This document shows, in pieces, positions 18,785 through 26,949 of a stretch of DNA of 64,000 bases (positions within the stretch are counted from its first letter, which is position 1; the number at the start of each line of letters is the position of its first letter). Source of the stretch: Pacificimonas flava (GTDB lineage: Bacteria > Pseudomonadota > Alphaproteobacteria > Sphingomonadales > Sphingomonadaceae); NCBI RefSeq assembly GCF_000342165.1, contig NZ_AMRV01000004.1, forward strand, positions 124,001 through 188,000, in the 5' to 3' direction. The position numbers and the translations under genes were made by a program. The notes under the pieces were generated by a model. That model made no database searches and was not told the origin of the DNA. It was given only the letters and a program-made list of their open reading frames with translations.

Positions 18785-19099
18785 ATGCGGATGGACGTTT
18801 CTTTCGTCATAGTCTGCCAAGTTCCTTGCGCGGCGGCTGCGCTCGCCACCCTCCCCGCCTGCAACAGCTTGCTCCGGGCGCGCCGCCGGCGACGACCGAT
18901 TGGCAAGCCCGGATCAGTCGCTTCGATCTCGCCCGGCTGAATGGCGAAACCGACGCGTGGGCGGAGGCGGTAAGCGCCGCCGAACGCCTGGAACCGGCGC
19001 AAATGCCGGCGGAGGCGCGCTGGTTCGTCCGAAGGCGAGCCCACGCGCTGCGCCCGCGTAGGGGAGCGGTTCTGGCTGGAGCTTGTGCCTAGCTCTTGA
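18785..19099 (+). pseudogene. Frameshifted small lipoprotein gene, possibly DUF4893-like
   Basis: The 450-base gap between argD and the ABC permease holds protein-like sequence split over three plus-strand frames. From ATG 18785 a possible lipoprotein signal ends in LATLPAC. In another frame, about 18865-19030, TTDWQARISRFDLARLNGETDAWAEAV resembles the DW...D..RL..W..AW.. start of DUF4893 proteins. In the third frame, RVGERFWLELVPSS ends at a TGA (19097-19099), similar in type to the ELVP ending of that family. The rest of a full-length gene is missing. I read it as a decayed, internally deleted gene. It could also be chance similarity or sequencing error. It overlaps the permease stop by 11 bases. 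Confidence 0.3.
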
Positions 19100-19943
19100 T
19101 GCGCCAGCCCGTGGACAGCAGCCAATAGGCGAGCGCGAACAGGGCGCCGTTCAGGACAAGGAGAACGACCGCGCCCTGCAGGACGGGATGATGGTCGGCG
19201 ATACCCAGGAAGCCGTAACGGAATCCGTCGATGATGTAGAAAAACGGGTTGCCGAGGCTGAGCGCCTGAGCAGAGGGCGGTAGTCTGTCGATGGTATAAA
19301 AGGTGCCCGATAGCAGCGACAAAGGCTGGATTACGAAGTTGGTGACGGCCGCCGCATGGTCGAACTTGTCCGCCCAGAGCCCTGTGATCACACCCAGCAG
19401 GCTGAGCAGCATCGTTCCCATCAGGCCGAAGAACAGAACGGCCCAGGGTTCGCGAATGTGCGGCTGCAGGTCGGGCCAGAGCCACATGGCGCCGAATACC
19501 GCCAGGCCGACCAGAAAGCCGCGCGTGACCGCGCCGGCGACATAGGTGGTCAGCAGTTCTGCCGTCGAGATGGGCGGCATGAGCACATCGACAATGGTGC
19601 CCTGGATCTTGCCGATCAGCAGCGACGACTGGCTGTTCGCAAAGGCGTTCTGGATCATGCCCATGATGATGAGGCCCGGCGCCAGGAAGTGATTGAAGGG
19701 CATGCCGAGGACCACCCGGTCGCCGCGGCCCAGCGCGACCGTGAAGATCGCCAGAAACAGGAGCGTGGTGATGGCCGGCGCCCAGATCGTCTGGAGTTGG
19801 ACCTTGAAGAAACGGCGCACCTCCTTCATGTATAGGGTAGCGAGGCCCCGCCAGTTTATGAACGGGATCAGCGGTTCCCCCGGTTCCGCCCGCGCCGGCG
19901 TATTGGAATGCCTTCGGGCAGCGCTGTCGGTCGTGTCGGTCAT
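19089..19943 (-). CDS. ABC-2 type transporter permease
   Basis: This is a 284-residue inner-membrane protein with about six helices and a cytosolic N-terminal tail of about 30 residues. It matches the ABC-2 permease family, including FINWRGLATLYMKEVRRFFKV, the FLAPGLIIMGMIQNAFANS helix, GTIVDVLMPPISTAELL, and LLSGTFYTIDRLPPSAQALSLGNPFFYIIDGFRYG. The last pattern is typical of YadH-like and polysaccharide/drug export permeases. No ATPase gene is next to it, which is unusual. The partner must be encoded elsewhere. Substrate unknown. Confidence 0.88.
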   Translation of the reverse strand: MTDTTDSAARRHSNTPARAEPGEPLIPFINWRGLATLYMKEVRRFFKVQLQTIWAPAITTLLFLAIFTVALGRGDRVVLGMPFNHFLAPGLIIMGMIQNAFANSQSSLLIGKIQGTIVDVLMPPISTAELLTTYVAGAVTRGFLVGLAVFGAMWLWPDLQPHIREPWAVLFFGLMGTMLLSLLGVITGLWADKFDHAAAVTNFVIQPLSLLSGTFYTIDRLPPSAQALSLGNPFFYIIDGFRYGFLGIADHHPVLQGAVVLLVLNGALFALAYWLLSTGWRIKS

Positions 19944-20023
19944 CCGGGGAAGCGCCTAATGCTGCAATTGCCGGTCCGCAAGCGGCGGGCTACCAGTCTT
20001 ATCATTTAGGGAAAGTCGCACGA

Positions 20024-20782
20024 ATGTCCTGGACCGATGAACGCATCGAGACACTGCGGAAGATGTGGGAAGATGGACATCCCGCCAGCCGTATCGCGGA
20101 GGAACTGGGCGGTGTCAGCCGCAATGCCGTGATCGGCAAGGCGCACCGGCTCGGGCTCGAGAAACGGCCCTCGCCGGTGAAGGCCGACAAGAGCGGTGAG
20201 AAAGCCGGCAGCCCTGCCGAAAAACCGGCCGCAAAGCCTAAAAAGGCCGCTGCGCAGGCCCCAGCCCAGAAGGAACGCGAAGCCCCTAAGGCTGCAAAGC
20301 CGCAACCGGCAGCGCCAGCGGCGGAGATTGCGCCTGTAAAGGCTGCGCAGCCCCTTGGGCAGGTCGATGCGGAAATAGAAGGTGAAGAACAGGCGGACGC
20401 CGGCGTGGATCCCGCCGTTCCGTTGCAGCCTAAGGTGCCGCTTTCGGCACGTAGCGACGTCGATCAGAGTTCGACGCCCGCCCCCCGCATCCAAATCCAT
20501 GATCCGCGTCCCGCTCCGCGTCCGGCGCCGAAAAAGCCCATGCGGCCAGCGCCGCGCAGTGACAAGATCAAGGACAAGACGTCGCTGCTCGATCTGAGCG
20601 AGAAGATCTGCAAATGGCCGATCGGGCACCCCGGCGAGCCGGAATTCCACTTCTGCGGTGAAGCATCGGAGCCGGGCTTTCCCTACTGCAACAAGCATTG
20701 CGCCGAGGCTTACCAGGCGCAGCAGCCACGCAAGGACCGTCCGGGCCGGACTCCGATGCCGAACCTTCCCCGGCCGCGCTAG
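20024..20782 (+). CDS. gcrA: GcrA cell-cycle regulator
   Basis: GcrA is a sigma-70-associated activator that works at promoters methylated at GANTC by CcrM and drives alphaproteobacterial cell-cycle genes. The N-terminal 45 residues (SWTDERIETLRKMWEDG, then GVSRNAVIGKAHRLGL) are the DNA-binding helix-turn-helix. The C-terminal part has CKWPIGHPGEPEFHFCG and FPYCNKHCAEAY, the Cys/His-containing sigma-interaction region. In between is an unusually long Ala/Pro/Lys-rich linker of roughly 135 residues, so the protein is 252 residues rather than the roughly 170 of Caulobacter GcrA. It stands alone, divergent from the ABC permease and convergent with phaC. Confidence 0.95.
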   Translation: MSWTDERIETLRKMWEDGHPASRIAEELGGVSRNAVIGKAHRLGLEKRPSPVKADKSGEKAGSPAEKPAAKPKKAAAQAPAQKEREAPKAAKPQPAAPAAEIAPVKAAQPLGQVDAEIEGEEQADAGVDPAVPLQPKVPLSARSDVDQSSTPAPRIQIHDPRPAPRPAPKKPMRPAPRSDKIKDKTSLLDLSEKICKWPIGHPGEPEFHFCGEASEPGFPYCNKHCAEAYQAQQPRKDRPGRTPMPNLPRPR

Positions 20783-20802
20783 GTTCGCAGTCGACAATAT
20801 GG

Positions 20803-20828
20803 GGCAGGGCGGCCATTGGCGCCCTGCC
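20803..20828. terminator. Bidirectional terminator between gcrA and phaC
   Basis: GGCAGGGCG (20803-20811) and CGCCCTGCC (20820-20828) form a perfect 9-bp stem with an 8-base loop between two convergent genes. T-tracts are short on both sides. Confidence 0.6.
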
Positions 20829-20834
20829 TAAGCA

Positions 20835-22607
20835 TCAGGCAATCCGTTCCTTCACATAACGACCCGGCGCATCCTCCAGGGCGTCCAGCTTGCCCTCGCC
20901 GGGTTGAGGGGCAGGTTTCTGCTCGCCTGACAGCGGTGTTATCCAGTTTAGCCAGTCCGGCCACCAGGAGCCCTTATGCTCGGTGGCGGCATCCTGGAAC
21001 TCAGCCAGCGTTTCCGGGAGTGTGCCCTCCAGGGTCCAGTGTTGGTATTTTTCGACGGCCGGGGGATTGACGACGCCTGCGATATGCCCGCTGCCGGCCA
21101 GCGTGAAGCGTATCGGCCCTGCGAAATGCCGTGTCAGCTTCCAGACGGAGCGTAGGGGGGCGATATGATCCTCCTTACCCGCCTGAATATAGGTCGGCGT
21201 CTTTACCGTGCTGAGATCGATCGCGGTTCCGTCGATGCTGATGCCGCCGGGTTCCGCCAGCAGATTGTCGCGGTAAAGGTCGCGCAAATAGGCGGCGTGC
21301 CATTTTGCTGGAACATTGGTGGCGTCGGAATTCCAGAACAGGAGGTCGAATGGGAAATAATCCTTTCCCAGCAGATAGTTGTTGACCACGTAGTTCCAGA
21401 TCAAATCGTTGGCGCGCAGCATGTTGAAGGTCGTCGCCATGTAGCGTCCGTCCAGATAGCCGCGGCCTTCGCTCAGTTCGCCGTAGAAGCTGGCATTCTC
21501 GCTATCCTCGACGAACAGCTTCAGGTCGCCCGCATCCTCGAAATCGACCTGCGCAGTGAAGAATGTCGCGCTCCGCACCTTCGCGCCATCGCCGCGCTCT
21601 TCCATGAGTGCAAGCACTGCTGCGAGCGAGGTTCCGGCCACGCAATAGCCGATGACGTGTACGGCCGGCGCAGCGGTATTTTCGATTGCCTTGTCAATGG
21701 CGGTCAGAAAACCCTCGCGCACATAATGGTCGAGTTCGACGTCGGCGAGGGTTTCGTCGGCATTTTTCCAGGAGACGACGTAGACGGTCAGGCCCTGCTG
21801 CGTGCACCAGCGTATGAAACTCTTTTCCGGTGTCAGATCCAGAATGTAGAACTTGTTGATCCAGGGCGGAAAGATCAGAACCGGAACTTCGTAGGCCGTT
21901 TCCGTCGCGGGTGCATACTGGATCAGCTGGAACAGTCGGTTTTCGAAGATGACCTTGCCCGGCGTGGCCGCGACGTTGACGCCGACCTCGAATGCACTCT
22001 CATCCGTCATCTTCATGCGGCCTCGCTGCAGATCGTCGAGCAGATGTTCGGTTCCTCGCAGTAGATTTTCTCCGCCGCTGTCGATCGTCGCCTTCAGGAC
22101 GTCGGGATTGGTCAGCGCATAGTTGGACGGCGACAGCGCATCGACGAACTGCTGGGTAAAGAAGCGCGCCTTTTCCTGTTCGCGTGGGCTTAGCCCCTCC
22201 AGTGCGCCGACGCTTTCCATGATGTAGCGGCTGGTCAGGAGGTAGGCCTGTTTGATGAACTGAAATGCAGGTGCGGAGGCCCACGCCTCGCTGCCGAAGC
22301 GCTTGTCGCGTACGGCGCCACCTTCTGCCCCTTCCGGAACGTCGCCGCTCAGAAAACCCTGCCACAGTCCGGCGGCCTGCTGCATGTAGTCGAACTGCAT
22401 CTGCGCCAGTCGCAGAGGGTCTGAAAGGGCAGCATTGGTCATCGCCGGCCACAGGCTCGTCATGCCGAACGGGTCGCCGGTGAGTGCCGCCGGTGCCTCT
22501 TGCCGTGTCCAGAAGTCGAGGAGCATCTGCTGGGCCTTGCCCGAGAGATAGGTGATTCGTTCGAAAATTTCTGCGGAATCGGGGCTCTCTGGCTGTTTGT
22601 TACTCAT
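20835..22607 (-). CDS. phaC: Class I poly(3-hydroxyalkanoate) synthase
   Basis: This 590-residue enzyme polymerises 3-hydroxyacyl-CoA into storage granules. ATG 22607 has GGGAGG upstream; the open extension to 22709 is basic and not family-like. The catalytic Cys322 lies in VIGYCVAGTSLA. The second Gly of the usual GxCxGG box is Ala here, a variation I believe is seen in other alphaproteobacteria. Other marks are PPWINKFYILDL, the catalytic Asp region around GKEDHIAPL, and the His in GSGHIAG. The N-terminal third is the less conserved PhaC-N domain. No phaA, phaB or phasin gene is adjacent. A generic thiolase lies at 3788. Confidence 0.95.
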   Translation of the reverse strand: MSNKQPESPDSAEIFERITYLSGKAQQMLLDFWTRQEAPAALTGDPFGMTSLWPAMTNAALSDPLRLAQMQFDYMQQAAGLWQGFLSGDVPEGAEGGAVRDKRFGSEAWASAPAFQFIKQAYLLTSRYIMESVGALEGLSPREQEKARFFTQQFVDALSPSNYALTNPDVLKATIDSGGENLLRGTEHLLDDLQRGRMKMTDESAFEVGVNVAATPGKVIFENRLFQLIQYAPATETAYEVPVLIFPPWINKFYILDLTPEKSFIRWCTQQGLTVYVVSWKNADETLADVELDHYVREGFLTAIDKAIENTAAPAVHVIGYCVAGTSLAAVLALMEERGDGAKVRSATFFTAQVDFEDAGDLKLFVEDSENASFYGELSEGRGYLDGRYMATTFNMLRANDLIWNYVVNNYLLGKDYFPFDLLFWNSDATNVPAKWHAAYLRDLYRDNLLAEPGGISIDGTAIDLSTVKTPTYIQAGKEDHIAPLRSVWKLTRHFAGPIRFTLAGSGHIAGVVNPPAVEKYQHWTLEGTLPETLAEFQDAATEHKGSWWPDWLNWITPLSGEQKPAPQPGEGKLDALEDAPGRYVKERIA

Positions 22608-22733
22608 TCCGGGCGGCCTCCCAACCTTTTTACTCGCCAAGCCGATTCCGCAATGTTTAAGGCGAAAGGCTTGTAATCGGCGTGAGCTTGCGCCTTTCCC
22701 AAGGACCATTCAACGGGATTTCAGAGCCTTTCC

Positions 22734-23930
22734 ATGACCGACGAATTTTACCGCATCCGCCGCCTGCCCCCCTATGTGTTCGCCGAGGTGAACAAGATGA
22801 AGGCGGCAGAACGGGCGGCGGGCGCGGACATCATCGATCTAGGCATGGGCAATCCCGACACGCCGCCGCCGCAGGCCGTGATCGACAAGCTGGCGCAGGT
22901 GGCGGGCGATCCGAAGGCGCACCGCTATTCGGCCTCCCGCGGAATCGACGGCCTTCGCAAGGCGCAGGCGCGTTATTACCGGCGGCGCTTCAATGTCGAT
23001 CTCGATCCGGACAGCGAAATCTGCGTGACGCTGGGATCGAAGGAGGGGCTTGCCAACCTTGCGCAGGCCATCACCGCGCCGGGGGACGTCATCCTCTCCC
23101 CGAATCCGTCCTACCCGATCCACGCGTTCGGCTTCATCATCGCCGGTGCCACGATCCGGTCCATTCCGACGTCGCCGGGGCCCGACTTCTTCCAGTCGCT
23201 CGAGCATCAGATGCGCTACACGGTTCCCAAGCCGACCGTGCTGGTGATCGGTTATCCGTCGAACCCGACGGCGGAAACCGTCGATCTCGATTTCTACAAG
23301 GAGGTCGTGGCCTTCGCAAAGCGGCACGAATTGTGGGTGATCTCCGACCTTGCCTATGCCGAGATCTATTTCGACGGCAATCCGCCGCCCTCCATTCTCG
23401 AGGTTCCCGGCGCGAAAGACGTGGCCATCGAATTCACGTCCCTGTCGAAAACCTTCTCCATGGCGGGATGGCGGATCGGGTTCGCCGTCGGCAATCCAGA
23501 GCTGGTGGGCGCGCTCACGCGTGTCAAATCCTATCTCGACTATGGGGCCTTCACACCGATTCAGGTCGCCGCCGTCGCGGCGCTCGACGGGCCGGAGGAG
23601 GAAATCGCCAAGCGGCGGGACATGTACAGGCGCCGACGCGACGTGCTGGTCGAAAGTTTCGGTCGTGCCGGTTGGGATCTGCCGGTCCCGAACGCCAGCA
23701 TGTACATCTGGGCCCCCGTGCCCCAGCGCTTCGCACATATGGGGGCGGTTGGCTTCGCCAAGGCGTTGATCGAGCATGCGCATGTGGCGGTATCGCCCGG
23801 CGTTGGCTTCGGCGAGCAGGGCGAGAACCATGTTCGCATCGCCTTTGTCGAGAACGAGCAGCGTATTCGGCAGGCGGCGCGGCAGATCAGGACATTCTTT
23901 CAGAAACAGGAAAGGGAGGCCGCGGAATGA
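22734..23930 (+). CDS. Class I/II aminotransferase (AlaC-like)
   Basis: This is a 398-residue fold-type I PLP aminotransferase. Visible motifs are DLGMGNPDTPPP, HRYSASRGIDGLR, NPSYPIHAFGF, GYPSNPTAETV with the cofactor Asn, SDLAYAEIYFDG, and the PLP lysine in TSLSKTFSMAGWRIGFAVG. The pattern resembles AlaC-type alanine/glutamate transaminases and LL-diaminopimelate aminotransferases. ATG 22734 lies at the end of the phaC divergent region. Its TGA overlaps the hom ATG (ATGA), so the two are translationally coupled. That coupling suggests a role linked to aspartate-family amino acids. Confidence 0.9.
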   Translation: MTDEFYRIRRLPPYVFAEVNKMKAAERAAGADIIDLGMGNPDTPPPQAVIDKLAQVAGDPKAHRYSASRGIDGLRKAQARYYRRRFNVDLDPDSEICVTLGSKEGLANLAQAITAPGDVILSPNPSYPIHAFGFIIAGATIRSIPTSPGPDFFQSLEHQMRYTVPKPTVLVIGYPSNPTAETVDLDFYKEVVAFAKRHELWVISDLAYAEIYFDGNPPPSILEVPGAKDVAIEFTSLSKTFSMAGWRIGFAVGNPELVGALTRVKSYLDYGAFTPIQVAAVAALDGPEEEIAKRRDMYRRRRDVLVESFGRAGWDLPVPNASMYIWAPVPQRFAHMGAVGFAKALIEHAHVAVSPGVGFGEQGENHVRIAFVENEQRIRQAARQIRTFFQKQEREAAE

Positions 23931-25216
23931 CGCAGCCGCTCCGTATCGGCATAGCGGGTCTCGGTACAGTGGGGGTCGGGGTGGTGAACCTTCTGACCGA
24001 GAATCGTGATCTGGTCGCGGCGCGTGCTGGCCGGCCCATCGACATTGTGGCGGTAAACGCGAAGTCGCGCAGCAAGGATCGCGGCGCCGATCTGTCCGCC
24101 TATCGCTGGCAGGACGATGCCGGCGAAATGGCGGCCGCAAACGACATCGACGTCGTCGTCGAGCTTATCGGCGGTGCGGACGGTCCGGCCGTATCCCTGG
24201 CGCGCAAGACCCTGGCCGGCGGAAAGGGCCTCGTGACCGCCAACAAGGCGATGGTCGCCCATCACGGCGCGGAGCTTGCGGAGCTCGCCGAGGCACATGG
24301 TCTGCCGCTAAAGTACGAGGCCGCGGTGGCCGGCGGCATTCCGGTCATAAAGGCGCTGGGCGGCGGCGCCGCCGCGAACGAGATTTCCAGCCTGTTCGGC
24401 ATTCTGAACGGCACATCCAATTATATCCTGTCGGCCATGGAATCGAACGGTGCGCCGTTTGCGCACGTGTTGAAGGCGGCGCAGGATCTTGGCTATGCGG
24501 AGACCGATCCCAGTTTCGACATCGATGGCATCGACGCCGCCCACAAGCTGGCCATTCTCGCCAGCCTGGCGTTCGGAACGCAAATCGCCTTCGACCAGGT
24601 GGAGACGCGGGGCATACGGGAGATCGAGGCGGTCGACATCGAACGTGCCGCCGCTCTGGGCTATCGGGTGCGGCTGGTGGGAGAGGCGCGGCTGCAGGAC
24701 AGCCGTCTGCTGCAGCGTGTGCATCCGGTTCTGGTGCCGCTTTCGCACCCGCTCGCGAAAGTCACCGGCTCGCTGAATGCGGTTGTTGCGGACGGCAATT
24801 TCGTCGGCCGGTTGACGTTCGAGGGCGCCGGCGCCGGTGCGGGGCCCACCGCCAGCGCCGTCGTCGCCGACATCATCGATATTGCGCGGGGCGAGCAGCA
24901 GCCCGTCTTCGGCGTGCCCGCCGCCAGCCTGCGCGCCGTGTCCGCCGGCGATCACGATGCCGGCACTGGCCGCTCCTATCTGCGAGCAGCTGTCGCGGAC
25001 GAGCCCGGCGTCATGGCGGACCTGACCGCCATTCTGCGCGACTGCGGGGTCAGCATCGAAAGCCTGATCCAGCACGGTCAGGCCGCCGACGGCGGGGTCT
25101 TCATCGCGATGATCACGCATGAGACGCAGCACCGCTGCACGGCGGAGGCCGCACGCAAGATGACCGAACTGAAGGCCGTCCTCAGCCCCCCGATGCGCAT
25201 GGATTTGCTCGACTGA
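23927..25216 (+). CDS. hom: Homoserine dehydrogenase
   Basis: This 429-residue enzyme reduces aspartate semialdehyde to homoserine, feeding threonine and methionine (metZ in this window uses its product after activation). An N-terminal Rossmann motif IGIAGLGTVGVGVV, VTANKAMVAHH, and the catalytic-domain signature GILNGTSNYIL plus GYAETDPSFDIDGIDAAHKLAIL are intact. A C-terminal ACT-like domain (from about residue 350, AAVADEPGVMADLTAILRD) suggests feedback control by threonine. ATG 23927 overlaps the aminotransferase stop. The same frame is open upstream through that gene, but this is GC-driven and not a fusion. Confidence 0.96.
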   Translation: MTQPLRIGIAGLGTVGVGVVNLLTENRDLVAARAGRPIDIVAVNAKSRSKDRGADLSAYRWQDDAGEMAAANDIDVVVELIGGADGPAVSLARKTLAGGKGLVTANKAMVAHHGAELAELAEAHGLPLKYEAAVAGGIPVIKALGGGAAANEISSLFGILNGTSNYILSAMESNGAPFAHVLKAAQDLGYAETDPSFDIDGIDAAHKLAILASLAFGTQIAFDQVETRGIREIEAVDIERAAALGYRVRLVGEARLQDSRLLQRVHPVLVPLSHPLAKVTGSLNAVVADGNFVGRLTFEGAGAGAGPTASAVVADIIDIARGEQQPVFGVPAASLRAVSAGDHDAGTGRSYLRAAVADEPGVMADLTAILRDCGVSIESLIQHGQAADGGVFIAMITHETQHRCTAEAARKMTELKAVLSPPMRMDLLD

Positions 25217-25239
25217 CGCTGCGGGACAGGGCCCCGGCG

Positions 25240-26043
25240 CTAGTCCAGCGCGATATCGGGCGCATCCTCCTGTTTCATGCCGACCGTGTGATAGCCGGCG
25301 TCGACATGGTGCACCTCTCCGGTCACGCCGGATGCGAGATCGGACAGTAGGTAGAGGCCGGCGCCGCCCACGTCCTCGATCGTCACATTGCGGCGAAGCG
25401 GGGAATTATATTCGTTCCATTTCATGATGTAGCGGAAATCGCCGATGCCAGACGCGGCAAGCGTCTTGATGGGGCCGGCGGAGATGGCATTCACGCGGAT
25501 GTTGCTGGGACCGAGATCGTTCGCGAGATATTTGACGCTGGTTTCCAGCGCGGCCTTTGCAACGCCCATCACATTGTAGTGCGGGACGACCTTCTCGGCC
25601 CCATAGTAGCTGAGTGTCAGCAGGCTGCCGCCGTTCCGCATCATCGGCATGGCGCGCTTGGCGCAAGCGACGAAGCTGTAGGCGGAGATGTTCATGGTGT
25701 TGAGGAAGTTTTCGAGGCTGGTGTCGACATAGCGGCCCCGCAACTCCGATTTGTCCGAGAAACCGATAGCGTGCACCAGAAAGTCGATGCTGTCCCAGCG
25801 CGCGCGCAGCGTTTCGAAGGCGGTATCGAGGGCGTCCATCTTCGACACGTCGCATTCGATCAGGAAGTCGCTTCCGACCTGTTCGGCGAGAGGCGCGACC
25901 CGCTTCTTGAGGGCGTCGCCCTGATAGGAGAATGCAAGCTCCGCACCCTGTTCGTGCAGCGCCTTCGAAATTCCCCAGGCGAGCGATCGGTCGTTCGCGA
26001 GACCCATGATGAGCCCGCGTTTTCCCTGCATCAATCCTGACAT
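25240..26043 (-). CDS. fabI: Enoyl-[acyl-carrier-protein] reductase (NADH)
   Basis: This is a 267-residue SDR-type enoyl-ACP reductase for the last step of fatty-acid elongation, the target of triclosan-like inhibitors. Typical marks are GKRGLIMGLANDRSLAWGI, the catalytic Tyr-x6-Tyr-x6-Lys spacing seen in YYGAEKVVPHYNVMGVAKAAL, and RVNAISAGPIKTLAASGI. The C-terminus SGVTGEVHHVDAGYH is conserved. It is the last gene of the leftward dnaJ-like/yihY/fabI run, 9 bases after yihY. Confidence 0.96.
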   Translation of the reverse strand: MSGLMQGKRGLIMGLANDRSLAWGISKALHEQGAELAFSYQGDALKKRVAPLAEQVGSDFLIECDVSKMDALDTAFETLRARWDSIDFLVHAIGFSDKSELRGRYVDTSLENFLNTMNISAYSFVACAKRAMPMMRNGGSLLTLSYYGAEKVVPHYNVMGVAKAALETSVKYLANDLGPSNIRVNAISAGPIKTLAASGIGDFRYIMKWNEYNSPLRRNVTIEDVGGAGLYLLSDLASGVTGEVHHVDAGYHTVGMKQEDAPDIALD

Positions 26044-26052
26044 TGTTCGACC

Positions 26053-26949
26053 TTATCCGTCTTTTTCTGTTTTGGTTTCCATGGTCTCTACATCGTCTTG
26101 CGCTGCAAGTGCCAGTGCCGCGTTCAGATGAGCGCCGATCACGAAGCCCAGGCCGACGACAAAAAAGAAGATCAGCGTCACCATGACTCCGGCGAGGGGG
26201 CCGTAGAACCGGTCGGTATTCGAAAAATTGGCGAGGAACCAGGGCAAGAGGTTGGTGGCACCGATCCATACGGCGGTGGTCGCGAGCGCGCCGGGCCATT
26301 TCGGCCACCCGGCACGATATTCCCTCGGCGTCAGCGAGAAGAACAGCAGATAAAGGGCGACGAACAGGGCAGCGATCGGACCCAGCCGCACGCTGCTGAT
26401 AAGCGCGGTGGAGACGCCGGGAAGCAGTCGCAGTGCGAACTCCTCGACACCCGCGAGGATGAACTGCACCGTGAAAGCCAGGAGCATCAGGACGACGCTG
26501 CCGATGATGATGCCGAAGCTGAGAAGACGCCGCTGCCAGATTGGGCGTACCGCCTTGAAACCATAGGCATTGTACAGCATCAGGCGAATCGTTTCGACAT
26601 AGCTGGCCGTCGTCCAGAGAGCCACGAGGATGGAAAAGGTCAGGAAGGTGCCGCTGGTCGAGCGCAGAAGGGCGCCGATGGGCTCGGCAAGCAGGTCGGC
26701 AACTCGCGGCGGCGTCGTTTCCAGAAACGTACGAATCGCGCGCAGACCGTCGCCGGACCGGCCGAAAAAACCAGCCGTCGCGCCGATGATCACGAAGAAC
26801 GGAAACAGCGTCAGAAGCGACAGAAAGGCGAGATTGCCAGCATGGATCATACCGGTGTCGAAAACACCGGCGGCGACCCGCTTCAGAACCGTGAGCGGTC
26901 GCCGCGCCGAACGCGCGGCAACGCGCGCGGAATCCTGAAATTCACCCAA
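26053..26949 (-). CDS. YihY/BrkB-family membrane protein
   Basis: This is a 298-residue inner-membrane protein with six to seven helices and a charged N-tail. It matches the YihY/UPF0761 family (once misnamed RNase BN): HAGNLAFLSLLTLFPFFVIIGA near the first helix, RVADLLAEPIGALLRS, and WPGALATTAVWIGATNLLPWFL near the end. Its biochemical role is unknown. The likely start is TTG 26949, which overlaps the end of the dnaJ-like gene by 8 bases. No strong ribosome site is visible, so translation may be coupled. An acidic/Lys C-tail follows the last helix. Confidence 0.85.
   Translation of the reverse strand: MGEFQDSARVAARSARRPLTVLKRVAAGVFDTGMIHAGNLAFLSLLTLFPFFVIIGATAGFFGRSGDGLRAIRTFLETTPPRVADLLAEPIGALLRSTSGTFLTFSILVALWTTASYVETIRLMLYNAYGFKAVRPIWQRRLLSFGIIIGSVVLMLLAFTVQFILAGVEEFALRLLPGVSTALISSVRLGPIAALFVALYLLFFSLTPREYRAGWPKWPGALATTAVWIGATNLLPWFLANFSNTDRFYGPLAGVMVTLIFFFVVGLGFVIGAHLNAALALAAQDDVETMETKTEKDG

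Noticed and set aside
17516-18940. A 474-codon plus-strand open frame opposite argD
   Set aside because: It mirrors argD, which has all aminotransferase motifs. The composition is that of a GC-driven antisense frame.
22682-25216. A possible 844-residue fusion reaching from upstream of the aminotransferase into homoserine dehydrogenase
   Set aside because: The upstream part is merely an open frame antisense in character to the aminotransferase. hom has its own ATG at 23927 with a normal N-terminus.
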